Positions 16,683 through 24,908 of a stretch of 64,000 nt of DNA are shown here, piece by piece. Both the position numbers and the translations under genes were made by a program. Under the pieces are notes generated by a model that did not search any database, had not been told where the DNA came from, and was given only the letters and a program-made list of their open reading frames with translations. Numbering within the stretch: the stretch's first letter is position 1; each line of letters opens with the position of its first letter. This DNA comes from Streptomyces sp. ATexAB-D23 (GTDB lineage Bacteria > Actinomycetota > Actinomycetes > Streptomycetales > Streptomycetaceae), in assembly GCF_000373645.1 (NCBI RefSeq), contig NZ_KB892057.1, forward strand, positions 240,381 to 304,380. Direction: 5' to 3'.

Positions 16683-16835
16683 CGGAGGGGAGTACTCCCA
16701 TACGCGGCGTTCCCGTCAGTACGGACCGTGACCGGTCCCGGGGCGCCGGCCCGGACGCGCGTCCCGTGCGCCCAGGTGGAAGAGACCTCCGGCAGCGACG
16801 ACGCTGATCAGTAGCACGTAGCGAACTGCCGGAGG
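16683..16835 (+). promoter_or_regulatory. Mn2+-type (yybP-ykoY-like) riboswitch with RBS-sequestering switch
   Basis: CGGAGG (16683-16688) can pair with CCTCCG (16786-16791) to close a multi-helix domain. The sequence following the 5' strand, GGAGTA, the internal CGTCAGTAC and the AGAGACCT before the 3' strand match the conserved L1, L3 and closing elements of the yybP-ykoY manganese riboswitch as I remember it. The 3' strand is reused: CCTCCGGCAG (16786-16795) is perfectly complementary to CTGCCGGAGG (16826-16835), which contains the terC ribosome-binding site GGAGG. The two helices are mutually exclusive, so metal binding should free the RBS and switch translation on. Confidence 0.75.
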
Positions 16836-16839
16836 CGCA

Positions 16840-17820
16840 GTGGACGTTTCATGGACCCTCTGGGCGCTGACCATCATCGGTCTCTGCGCCCTCATCGCCG
16901 TCGACTTCTTCATCGGGCGCAAGCCCCACGACGTGTCGACCAAGGAAGCCGGGATCTGGACGATCGTCTGGATCGCGCTGGCCGTCCTCTTCGGCCTCGG
17001 CCTGCTCGTCTTCGGCGAGAGCCAGGCGTCGGGCGAGTTCTTCGCGGGCTTCATCACCGAGAAGTCGCTGAGTGTCGACAACCTCTTCGTCTTCGTGCTG
17101 ATCATGGCGAAGTTCTCGGTGCCCTCCCACCTCCAGCAGCGGGTGCTGCTCGTCGGCGTGCTGATCGCGCTGGTGCTGAGGGCGGGCTTCATCGCCGCCG
17201 GTGCCGCGGTCATCGCCAACTTCTCGTGGGTCTTCTACATCTTCGGCGCGTTCCTGATCTACACCGCCTGGAAGCTCATCCAGGAGGCGCGGGCCGACGA
17301 GGAGGAAGAGGAGTTCGAGGAGAACCGCCTCCTCAAGAACATCGAGCGCCGCTTCGGCGTCGCCGACCGGTACCACGGCACCAAGCTGTTCATCCGCAAC
17401 AACGGCAAGCGCGTCCTGACCCCGCTGATGGTCGTCATGCTCGCCATCGGCACCACCGACGTGCTGTTCGCGCTGGACTCCATCCCCGCGATCTTCGGCC
17501 TGACCCAGGACCCGTACATCGTCTTCACCGCCAACGCCTTCGCCCTGATGGGGCTGCGCCAGCTGTACTTCCTGATCGGCGGACTGCTCAAGAAGCTGGT
17601 CCACCTCAGCTACGGGCTGTCGGTGATCCTCGGCTTCATCGGCGTCAAGCTCGTGCTGCACGCCCTGCACGAGTCCGGGGTACACGTCCCCGAGATCTCC
17701 ATCCCGGTCTCGCTCGGCGTCATCTGCGGAGTGCTGGTGATCACCACGATCACGAGTCTGATCGCCAACAGGAAACAGGCCGAGGCCGAGGAGCGGGCCG
17801 AGAAGAGCCACGCCTCCTAG
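16840..17820 (+). CDS. terC: TerC-family integral membrane protein, probable manganese exporter
   Basis: A 326-residue polytopic membrane protein with the two TerC signatures SLSVDNLFVFVLI and GTTDVLFALDSIPA, whose Asp residues are the likely metal ligands, and a charged cytoplasmic loop (DEEEEEFEENR) in the middle. TerC relatives export Mn2+ or support metalation of secreted proteins. GTG at 16840 follows GGAGG by 4 bases, and that RBS is the target of the riboswitch. Regulation by Mn through RNA supports the manganese role over tellurite. Confidence 0.92.
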   Translation: MDVSWTLWALTIIGLCALIAVDFFIGRKPHDVSTKEAGIWTIVWIALAVLFGLGLLVFGESQASGEFFAGFITEKSLSVDNLFVFVLIMAKFSVPSHLQQRVLLVGVLIALVLRAGFIAAGAAVIANFSWVFYIFGAFLIYTAWKLIQEARADEEEEEFEENRLLKNIERRFGVADRYHGTKLFIRNNGKRVLTPLMVVMLAIGTTDVLFALDSIPAIFGLTQDPYIVFTANAFALMGLRQLYFLIGGLLKKLVHLSYGLSVILGFIGVKLVLHALHESGVHVPEISIPVSLGVICGVLVITTITSLIANRKQAEAEERAEKSHAS

Positions 17821-17832
17821 GAGGGCGTCGCG

Positions 17833-18489
17833 TCACCAGCCCCGGGCGCGCCACTCGGGCAGGTGGGGCCGCTCGTCGCCCAGCGTGGTGTCGCCCCCGT
17901 GGCCCGGGTAGACCCAGGTCTCGTCCGGCAGCGGGGCGAAGAGCTTGGTCTCCACGTCGTGCAGCAGGCTCGCGAACGCCTCGGGGTCCTTGTGCGTGTT
18001 GCCGACTCCGCCCGGGAAGAGGCAGTCGCCGGTGAACAGGTGCGGCGCCCCGTGCGGGTCGTCGTACAGGAGGGCGATCGAGCCCGGGGTGTGGCCGGTC
18101 AGGTGGCGGGCGGTGAGCGCCACCTGACCGACCCGGATCGTGTCGCCGTCCTCGACGAGCACCTCCGTCGGCACCTCGATGCCCTCGGCGTCGAACCGTC
18201 CGGCACAGGTGCGTGCCCCGGTCGCCGCGACCACCTCGGCCAGTGCCTGCCAGTGGTCGCGGTGCCGGTGGGTGGTGACGACCGCGATGATCGAGTCGTC
18301 GCCGATCAGCCGCAGCAGAGTCCCGGCGTCGTTGGCCGCGTCGATCAGGAGCTGCTCGCCGGTGGTCCGGCAGCGCAGCAGATAGGCGTTGTTGTCCATC
18401 GGGCCGACGGCGACCTTGGAGATCATCAGATCCGTCAGTTCGTGCACGTCCGCAGGCCCACCGACCCTGACCGCTCCGCTGTACGTCAT
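17833..18489 (-). CDS. MBL-fold hydrolase (glyoxalase II-like)
   Basis: A 218-residue metallo-beta-lactamase-fold enzyme with THRHRDHW as the HxHxDH motif, HLTGHTPGS, FTGDCLFPGG and VYPGHG providing the remaining metal ligands. The domain layout is that of hydroxyacylglutathione-hydrolase relatives, which split thioesters; actinomycetes would use mycothiol or another thiol. It is 26 bases downstream of the next gene on the same strand, which belongs to a mycothiol-linked family, so a shared thiol-detoxification role is plausible. Confidence 0.85.
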   Translation of the reverse strand: MTYSGAVRVGGPADVHELTDLMISKVAVGPMDNNAYLLRCRTTGEQLLIDAANDAGTLLRLIGDDSIIAVVTTHRHRDHWQALAEVVAATGARTCAGRFDAEGIEVPTEVLVEDGDTIRVGQVALTARHLTGHTPGSIALLYDDPHGAPHLFTGDCLFPGGVGNTHKDPEAFASLLHDVETKLFAPLPDETWVYPGHGGDTTLGDERPHLPEWRARGW

Positions 18490-18515
18490 GTCTCTCAGCC
18501 TATAGCGGGGGCGGC

Positions 18516-19205
18516 CTAGAGCGGGGGCAGCGCCGGAAGGGCTCCGCCTTCCACCGTCAGCGCCGTTCCGTCGCGCCGCCCGCTGAGCCAGCCCAGCAGC
18601 TCTGAGGCGTTGCCGCGTACGGAGACCGCGCCGCCCTCCGCGCCGCCGCCGGTCGTCCACACGCGCCCGGTGTCGTCGGCCAGCCCCGTCGACACGACAT
18701 CCGGGTGCCCGGCGAACCGCTCGGCCAGGAAGTCGATCTCCCGCGCGGTGAACTCGTCCGGCAGGTCCTCCAGCTCGTAGCCGGCGTTCAGGTCGACGTG
18801 GTGCAGCTCGACCTCGGCGCGGCGCCGGAAGGGGACCTGGGAGGCCGAGTCCGTCACACCGTTGCGCAGGGTCACCATCCGCGACCAGTCCGCGGGCTCG
18901 GCCGCCGCCGCCGCGAAGCGGGCCGCGCTCGCCGTCAGGTCGGCCAGCTGCTCCGCCTGCGGACGGGGGGCGTCCCGCTCGATGTCACGGTCGCGGGTTT
19001 CGCTGTCTGCGTACATCGGCCGGCCCTGGAGAACATTTACGAGCGCGTCGGCGTTACGAGAGAGGTGCGCGACGACATGACCGCGGCTCCAGCCCGGCAG
19101 TCGCGACGCTTCGGCCAGGGCCGCGTCGTCCAGTTTCTCGGTGGCGCTGAGCAGTCGATCGGTCGCTTCACGGAGTGCTGCCAGGTCGTGCGCATGGTCA
19201 GTCAT
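18516..19205 (-). CDS. Maleylpyruvate isomerase / DinB-fold mycothiol-dependent enzyme family
   Basis: A 229-residue protein with the DinB-like four-helix N-terminal domain of the maleylpyruvate-isomerase family. LPGWSRGHVVAHLSRNAD includes the first metal His, and AEVELHHVDLNAGY carries the second His pair. The C-terminal domain (about 150-229) is the small MDMPI-C type. Family members use mycothiol as cofactor, but the reaction of this one is unknown. ATG at 19205 is chosen by alignment of the N-terminal helix; an upstream in-frame extension to 19250 lacks family likeness. Likely co-transcribed with the MBL hydrolase. Confidence 0.8.
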   Translation of the reverse strand: MTDHAHDLAALREATDRLLSATEKLDDAALAEASRLPGWSRGHVVAHLSRNADALVNVLQGRPMYADSETRDRDIERDAPRPQAEQLADLTASAARFAAAAAEPADWSRMVTLRNGVTDSASQVPFRRRAEVELHHVDLNAGYELEDLPDEFTAREIDFLAERFAGHPDVVSTGLADDTGRVWTTGGGAEGGAVSVRGNASELLGWLSGRRDGTALTVEGGALPALPPL

Positions 19206-19381
19206 GGGGCCGAGCCTAGCCTCGGCCACTCGTTCGGGTGAAGGAGTCATCAGCCGTCCGCAATTCGAATGTGCGTGCTATACGCTCGGAGTCGAAAGCT
19301 CCGTACACCGCTGTGGCGCCCCCCATAACCTGGGCCAGGGGCTCAGTTTCCCCGCTTCTCTCCAGAAAGGTGCGGACCGGC

Positions 19382-22300
19382 GTGACCGACCGTCTCATCG
19401 TCCGTGGCGCTCGCGAGCACAACCTCAAGAACGTCTCGCTCGACCTCCCCCGCGACTCCCTCATCGTCTTCACCGGGCTCTCCGGGTCGGGCAAGTCGTC
19501 GCTCGCGTTCGACACGATCTTCGCCGAGGGCCAGCGGCGTTACGTGGAGTCCCTCTCCTCGTACGCCCGGCAGTTCCTCGGCCAGATGGACAAGCCGGAC
19601 GTCGATTTCATCGAGGGCCTGTCGCCCGCCGTCTCCATCGACCAGAAGTCGACCTCGCGCAATCCCCGCTCGACGGTCGGCACCATCACCGAGGTCTACG
19701 ACTACCTGCGCCTGCTCTTCGCCAGGATCGGCAAGCCGCACTGCCCCGAGTGCCGCCGCCCGATCTCGCGCCAGTCGCCGCAGGCCATCGTGGACAAGGT
19801 CCTCGGCCTGCCCGAGGGCAGCCGCTTCCAGGTGCTCTCGCCGCTGGTGCGCGAGCGCAAGGGCGAGTTCGTCGACCTCTTCTCCGATCTCCAGACCAAG
19901 GGGTACAGCAGGGCGAGGGTCGACGGCGCGACCGTCCAGCTCTCCGAGCCGCCCACGCTCAAGAAGCAGGAGAAGCACACCATCGAGGTGGTCATCGACC
20001 GCCTCACCGTGAAGGACAGCGCCAAGCGCCGGCTGACGGACTCCGTCGAGACCGCGCTGGGCCTCTCCGGCGGCATGGTCGTGCTGGACTTCGTCGACCT
20101 CCCCGAGGACGACCCCGAGCGCGAGCGGATGTACTCCGAGCACCTGTACTGCCCGTACGACGACCTCTCCTTCGAGGAGCTGGAGCCGCGCTCCTTCTCC
20201 TTCAACTCGCCCTTCGGCGCCTGCCCCGACTGCACCGGTATCGGTACGCGGATGGAGGTCGACCCGGAGCTGATCGTCCCCGACGAGGAGAAGTCCCTCG
20301 ACGAGGGCGCGATCCACCCCTGGTCGCACGGCCACACCAAGGAGTACTTCGGCCGCCAGATCAACGCGCTGGCCGACGCCCTCGGCTTCCGTACGGACAT
20401 CCCCTGGGCGGGGCTGCCGCAGCGCGCCAAGAAGGCCCTGCTGCACGGCCACAAGATCCAGACCGAGGTCCGCTACCGCAATCGCTACGGGCGCGAGCGC
20501 GCCTACACCACGCCGTCCTTCGAAGGCGCCGTCCAGTTCGTCAAGCGGCGGCACTCCGAGGCCGAGAGCGACTCCAGCAGGGAGCGCTTCGAGGGTTACA
20601 TGCGCGAGGTCCCCTGCCCGACCTGTGAGGGCACCCGGCTCAAGCCGATCGTCCTCGCGGTCACCGTGATGGACAAGTCCATCGCCCAGGTCGCCGCGAT
20701 GTCGATCAGCGAGTGCGCCGAATTCCTCGGCCGCCTCAAGCTGAACGCCCGCGACAAGAAGATCGCCGAGCGGGTGCTCAAGGAGGTCAACGAGCGGCTG
20801 AGGTTCCTGGTCGACGTGGGCCTGGACTACCTCTCGCTGAACCGCGCCGCGGGCACCCTGTCCGGCGGCGAGGCCCAGCGCATCCGGCTCGCCACCCAGA
20901 TCGGCTCCGGCCTCGTCGGCGTGCTGTACGTGCTGGACGAGCCCTCCATCGGGCTGCACCAGCGCGACAACCACCGGCTGATCGAGACCCTGGTGCGCCT
21001 GCGCGACATGGGCAACACGCTCATCGTCGTGGAGCACGACGAGGACACCATCAAGGTCGCCGACTGGGTGGTCGACATCGGCCCCGGCGCCGGTGAGCAC
21101 GGCGGCAAGGTGGTCCACTCCGGATCGCTCAAGGAGTTGCTGGCCAACGACAAGTCGGTCACCGGGCAGTACCTGACCGGCAAGAGGTCGATCCCGGTGC
21201 CCGACGTCCGGCGTCCCGTGGACCCCTCCCGGCTGCTCACGGTGCACGGCGCCCGGGAGAACAACCTCCAGGACATCGACGTCTCCTTCCCGCTCGGCGT
21301 GCTCACCGCCGTCACCGGCGTCTCCGGCTCGGGCAAGTCGACGCTGGTCAACGACATCCTCTACACCCACCTGGCCCGCGAGCTGAACGGCGCCAAGTCG
21401 GTGCCCGGCCGGCACACCCGGGTCGACGGGGACGACCTCGTCGACAAGGTGGTGCACGTCGACCAGTCGCCCATCGGTCGTACACCCCGGTCCAACCCGG
21501 CCACGTACACCGGCGTCTTCGACCACGTCCGCAGGCTGTTCGCCGAGACGATGGAGGCCAAGGTCCGCGGCTATCTGCCGGGCCGGTTCTCCTTCAACGT
21601 CAAGGGCGGCCGCTGCGAGAACTGCTCCGGCGACGGCACCATCAAGATCGAGATGAACTTCCTGCCCGATGTGTACGTCCCGTGCGAGGTCTGCCACGGA
21701 GCGCGCTACAACCGGGAGACCCTGGAGGTCCACTACAAGGGCAAGTCCATCGCCGAGGTGCTGGACATGCCGATCGAGGAGGGCCTGGAGTTCTTCGAGG
21801 CCGTCCCGACCATCGCCCGCCACCTGCGCACGCTCAACGAGGTCGGCCTCGGATACGTGCGGCTCGGCCAGTCCGCGCCGACGCTCTCCGGCGGTGAGGC
21901 CCAGCGGGTCAAGCTCGCCAGCGAACTCCAGAAGCGCTCCACCGGCCGCACGGTCTACGTCCTGGACGAGCCGACCACCGGTCTGCACTTCGAGGACATC
22001 TCCAAGCTGATCAAGGTGCTCTCCGGCCTGGTCGACAAGGGCAATTCGGTGATCGTCATCGAGCACAACCTCGATGTCATCAAGACCGCCGACTGGGTTG
22101 TGGACATGGGCCCCGAGGGGGGCAACGGCGGCGGCCTGGTCATCGCCGAGGGCACCCCGGAGTACGTGGCGGGCGTCCCCGCCAGCCACACCGGCAAGTT
22201 CCTCCAGGACATCCTGGGCTCGGACCGGGTCAGCGAGGCAGCCGTCCCGACGGCCCGCAAGCCCGCCAGGAAGACGGCGGCCCGGAAGACGGCCGCCGCG

Positions 22301-22384
22301 AAGACACCGGCGAAGACCGCGTCGGCCAAGGCGGCGGCGAAGAAGCCCGCGGCCAAGAAGACGGCCCGCGCCCGCAAGGCCTGA
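19382..22384 (+). CDS. uvrA: UvrABC excinuclease subunit A
   Basis: A 1000-residue UvrA. Two ABC ATPase halves are present: GLSGSGKSSLAFDT near the N-terminus and GVSGSGKSTLVND near 650. There are two LSGGEAQR signatures, and the zinc modules are CPEC and the CENCSGDG / CEVCHG pairs. It detects DNA damage with UvrB. The C-terminal tail of about 45 residues is almost only Ala, Lys, Pro and Thr, a tail I recall as typical of streptomycetes. GTG at 19382 (TDRLIVRGAREHN) is preferred; AAAGG lies about 10 bases upstream. A terminator follows at 22402. Confidence 0.98.
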   Translation: MTDRLIVRGAREHNLKNVSLDLPRDSLIVFTGLSGSGKSSLAFDTIFAEGQRRYVESLSSYARQFLGQMDKPDVDFIEGLSPAVSIDQKSTSRNPRSTVGTITEVYDYLRLLFARIGKPHCPECRRPISRQSPQAIVDKVLGLPEGSRFQVLSPLVRERKGEFVDLFSDLQTKGYSRARVDGATVQLSEPPTLKKQEKHTIEVVIDRLTVKDSAKRRLTDSVETALGLSGGMVVLDFVDLPEDDPERERMYSEHLYCPYDDLSFEELEPRSFSFNSPFGACPDCTGIGTRMEVDPELIVPDEEKSLDEGAIHPWSHGHTKEYFGRQINALADALGFRTDIPWAGLPQRAKKALLHGHKIQTEVRYRNRYGRERAYTTPSFEGAVQFVKRRHSEAESDSSRERFEGYMREVPCPTCEGTRLKPIVLAVTVMDKSIAQVAAMSISECAEFLGRLKLNARDKKIAERVLKEVNERLRFLVDVGLDYLSLNRAAGTLSGGEAQRIRLATQIGSGLVGVLYVLDEPSIGLHQRDNHRLIETLVRLRDMGNTLIVVEHDEDTIKVADWVVDIGPGAGEHGGKVVHSGSLKELLANDKSVTGQYLTGKRSIPVPDVRRPVDPSRLLTVHGARENNLQDIDVSFPLGVLTAVTGVSGSGKSTLVNDILYTHLARELNGAKSVPGRHTRVDGDDLVDKVVHVDQSPIGRTPRSNPATYTGVFDHVRRLFAETMEAKVRGYLPGRFSFNVKGGRCENCSGDGTIKIEMNFLPDVYVPCEVCHGARYNRETLEVHYKGKSIAEVLDMPIEEGLEFFEAVPTIARHLRTLNEVGLGYVRLGQSAPTLSGGEAQRVKLASELQKRSTGRTVYVLDEPTTGLHFEDISKLIKVLSGLVDKGNSVIVIEHNLDVIKTADWVVDMGPEGGNGGGLVIAEGTPEYVAGVPASHTGKFLQDILGSDRVSEAAVPTARKPARKTAARKTAAAKTPAKTASAKAAAKKPAAKKTARARKA

Positions 22385-22401
22385 CACCGGAGCGAAGCAG
22401 T

Positions 22402-22438
22402 GCGAGGCGGCGGCCCCTCCCGGGGGTCGCCGCCTCGC
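22402..22438 (+). terminator. Terminator after uvrA
   Basis: GCGAGGCGGCG (22402-22412) pairs with CGCCGCCTCGC (22428-22438), and an inner CCCC/GGGG step extends the stem. It lies 17 bases past the uvrA stop. There is no T run, which is normal in this GC-rich genome. Confidence 0.7.
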
Positions 22439-22605
22439 CGTACCCCGCCCCTGACCAGGCACGACCGGGCGGGACCGGCCCGCGCGCAGACCCGTCCTTC
22501 TCCGCCGGTATCGTCGGTTACCGCACCGATGCCGCCGCCGCCCCGGGCAGCTCCGGTACGGCCTCGCACTCTGCCCCTTCTGTCGCTTCGACCCGTGGAG
22601 ACCGC

Positions 22606-23034
22606 ATGTCCGGCCAGCCCGCCGCCCGCCGCACCGTGCTGAAGGGCGCCGCCCTCGCGGGCGTCGCCGGGCTGGGAGCGGCCGCCTGCTCGACCGACTC
22701 GAAGCTCGGCCACGCCGAGACGCCCACCCCCACCGCCCCCGTCGAACTCGGCGCGCCGGACGAGATCCCGGTCGGCGAGTCCAAGCTCTTCCGCGAGCAG
22801 CGCGTCATCGTCAGCTGCCCGGCCAAGGGGCAGTACAAGGCGTTCAGCGCCCAGTGCACCCACGCCGGCTGCCTGCTGGACAAGGTCGAGAAGAACGAGG
22901 GCCACTGCCCCTGCCACGGCAGCCTCTTCGACACGACGACCGGCAAGGCCGTCCACGGCCCCGCGACCGTGCCGCTGCCCTCCGTCCCGGTCCGCGTCGA
23001 GGGCGACAAGCTGATCGCGGGCCCCGACGCCTGA
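22606..23034 (+). CDS. Rieske [2Fe-2S] protein, Tat-exported lipoprotein
   Basis: A 142-residue protein with an N-terminal Tat/lipoprotein signal (ARRTVLKG... then a GAAAC lipobox-like end near residue 26) and a Rieske domain whose cluster ligands are CTHAGC and CPCHGS. The domain order and length match small exported Rieske proteins of actinobacteria rather than the cytochrome bc1 QcrA subunit, which is longer with several membrane helices. It probably sits on the outer face of the membrane as an electron carrier; the partner is unknown. RBS GTGGAG precedes the ATG. Confidence 0.88.
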   Translation: MSGQPAARRTVLKGAALAGVAGLGAAACSTDSKLGHAETPTPTAPVELGAPDEIPVGESKLFREQRVIVSCPAKGQYKAFSAQCTHAGCLLDKVEKNEGHCPCHGSLFDTTTGKAVHGPATVPLPSVPVRVEGDKLIAGPDA

Positions 23035-23043
23035 CCCCACCGG

Positions 23044-23080
23044 GACCGGCCCCGCCAGGACCGGCCCCGGCGGGCCGGTC
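23044..23080. terminator. Convergent terminator-like hairpin
   Basis: GACCGGCCCCGCC (23044-23056) pairs with GGCGGGCCGGTC (23069-23080) with one bulged base. It lies between the convergent Rieske and XRE genes, and its right arm touches the XRE stop codon, so it may serve both strands. Confidence 0.5.
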
Positions 23081-24006
23081 TACTCCCAGTCCCAGTCGAT
23101 CCCGACCAGCCCCGGCCGCACCCCCTGCTCCACCAGATGCACGGTCCGGTGCCGGCCGGTGAGCGTGAGATCCGCCCGCGCGCCCCGGGGCGCGCCCGCC
23201 GACACCTGGGCGAAACTGCGGCACCGCACCGGCAGCGCCTCCTCGTCGAAGCCGACCTGGAGCACGTACTGCCCGCCGCCGAAGGTGAAGCCCCGCAGGT
23301 ACTCGCCGCAGGGCCCTCCCGTACCGTCCTCGAAGCCGTAGCCGAACAGGTACGTGTCGCCCGCCCGCAGCCGGGTGTCGAAGAGCAGCTCGGCGACCAG
23401 CACCCCCGTCTCCCGGTCCCAGCGGACCCGGCCCGTGCGGCAGTTCTCCCGGGCGCTCACCACGACCTGCCCCGGATCGCAGCCCGGATCACCGATGTAC
23501 ACGGCGAGGTAGCGGTCGATTCCGTCCCGGTGGGCACGCACGACGTGCTGGGAGTCGCGGTGCTGCATCTGGCGGCCGGGCCCGATCCGCACCCGTTCCT
23601 GGTGGCCCACCGTGTGCAGCCCGCCGTCCGCAGGTGACTCCAGGTCCGCGAGCAGCCGCTCCACCGCCCCGGAGGCGTCCATCAGCGAGCGGTACGTCCT
23701 GGCCGGCGGGCGGTCGGTGTCCGGGCGGGACTCCGCCGCGTCCAGCAGCCCGAGCAGCGAGTTCACCGGCAGTCCGAGCACCTCCTCCAGCGCCTTCACG
23801 GCCCGCAGCGACTCCGGACGCTGCGGGCGGCGGGCGCCCTGCTGCCAGTAACTCAGGCTGGTCACCCCGACCTTGACCCCGCGGTGCGCCAGATGGTGCT
23901 GGACCCGCTGGAGCGGCAGCCCGCGCACCGACAGGGCGGTGCGCAGCGCCAGATGGAACGGTCCGGTGTGCAGCACCTGCGCCAGTTCGGCCTCGGTGTG
24001 CTGCAT
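23080..24006 (-). CDS. XRE-type helix-turn-helix regulator with large C-terminal sensor region
   Basis: A 308-residue protein. Residues about 15-85 form a lambda-repressor-like HTH (VTSLSYWQQGARRPQRPESLRAV), followed by about 200 residues rich in beta-strand pattern and ending in GIDWDWE. The C-terminal part has no family I can name; it could bind a ligand. GGAGG precedes the ATG at 24006. It is divergent from the secreted peptidase operon, and a perfect GTGAACGTTCAC palindrome lies 12 bases upstream of its start, which suggests autoregulation and control of the peptidase genes. Confidence 0.8.
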   Translation of the reverse strand: MQHTEAELAQVLHTGPFHLALRTALSVRGLPLQRVQHHLAHRGVKVGVTSLSYWQQGARRPQRPESLRAVKALEEVLGLPVNSLLGLLDAAESRPDTDRPPARTYRSLMDASGAVERLLADLESPADGGLHTVGHQERVRIGPGRQMQHRDSQHVVRAHRDGIDRYLAVYIGDPGCDPGQVVVSARENCRTGRVRWDRETGVLVAELLFDTRLRAGDTYLFGYGFEDGTGGPCGEYLRGFTFGGGQYVLQVGFDEEALPVRCRSFAQVSAGAPRGARADLTLTGRHRTVHLVEQGVRPGLVGIDWDWE

Positions 24007-24017
24007 GGGTCCTCCAG

Positions 24018-24133
24018 GTGAACGTTCACGCCGGCCGGGCACGGGGCCGCGCCGGCAGGTGCCGGACCGCAGGTGGTCAGGGGGGCGCGTTCACGCCGGG
24101 GCCCCGGGCATTCACACCGCGGTGTTCACCCGC
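24018..24133. promoter_or_regulatory. Operator array in the XRE-peptidase divergent promoter region
   Basis: GTGAACGTTCAC at 24018-24029 is a perfect 12-bp palindrome. Its half-site GTTCAC recurs at 24089-24094 and 24124-24129, with ATTCAC at 24110-24115. The spacings are irregular (21 and 14 bases), unlike the 11-base register of PHO boxes. The array covers most of the 226-base gap between the regulator and the peptidase gene, so it is the natural candidate for the XRE protein's binding sites. Confidence 0.5.
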
Positions 24134-24232
24134 ATTGAAGCGTGTTGACCCGTTCCCGACAACGGTTGATGCTCCTCCACAGCGTCCGGACGCGCTCCTT
24201 GGACCCCCACCCCCCGCCCCGGGAGGAACGCC

Positions 24233-24904
24233 ATGCGCAACCGAAGAATCCGGCCGGCACGGCTGTCGGTGACAGCCGTTCTCGCCGCCGTCCTGCTCGC
24301 CGCGCCCACGGCGACCGCCACCGCCGCCGACCAGCCCCGCACCGCCACCGCCGCGGTCCTGGACCACCCGGCGGCCGCCGCGGCCCCGGACCGGGCAGCC
24401 ACCGCCCCGACGGCCGCCCTCGCCGCCACCCGGCGGCTGAACATCACCATGCAGGCGCAGCAGAAGACCAACTGGTGCTGGGCCGCGTCCGGCAACACCA
24501 TCGCCACCTGGTACGGCCGCAACTACAGCCAGAACGAGTTCTGCAACGCGGCCTTCGGCCGTGCCCAGGGCTACGAGTGCCCCAACTCGCAGGCCGCGCT
24601 CGACAACGTCCAGAACGCCCTGTACTGGGCCGGCATCAACCCCGGCTCGTACGTCAGCGGCTGGCTGCGCTACCCCACCGTGCAGGCCGAGATAGCCGCC
24701 GGACGGCCGGTGGAGACCCGCATCCAGTGGTCGTCGGGCGGCGGCCACATGCACGTGCTGTACGGGTACGACGACGCGAACAGCCTCGTCTACTGGGGCG
24801 ACCCCTGGCCGTCCAGCAATCGCTACAACTGGGCCTCGCACGCCTGGTACGTGAACAACAACGAGTTCTCCTGGACCCACTCGCTCTACCGGATCGGGGC
24901 GTGA
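24233..24904 (+). CDS. Secreted papain-like cysteine peptidase (AvrRpt2/C70-like)
   Basis: A 223-residue exported protein. The signal peptide covers about residues 1-32, an Ala-rich spacer follows, and the catalytic domain starts near 68. Cys82 in TNWCWAASGN, His172/174 in GGGHMHVLYGYDD and Asp190 in YWGDPWP match the catalytic triad of the AvrRpt2-like C70 family. Four further Cys residues could form disulfides outside the cell. It ends 4 bases before a membrane-anchored partner. Proteins of this family occur as effectors in plant pathogens and as secreted proteins of unknown role in Streptomyces. Confidence 0.8.
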   Translation: MRNRRIRPARLSVTAVLAAVLLAAPTATATAADQPRTATAAVLDHPAAAAAPDRAATAPTAALAATRRLNITMQAQQKTNWCWAASGNTIATWYGRNYSQNEFCNAAFGRAQGYECPNSQAALDNVQNALYWAGINPGSYVSGWLRYPTVQAEIAAGRPVETRIQWSSGGGHMHVLYGYDDANSLVYWGDPWPSSNRYNWASHAWYVNNNEFSWTHSLYRIGA

Positions 24905-24908
24905 CGGC

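Noticed and set aside
19343..22462. Minus-strand open frame of over 1000 codons opposite uvrA
   Set aside because: It is antisense to a certain gene, and its composition is typical of shadow frames in high-GC DNA.
24018..24133. PHO box in front of the C70 peptidase
   Set aside because: GTTCAC repeats are present but not in the 11-base register; an XRE operator explains them better.
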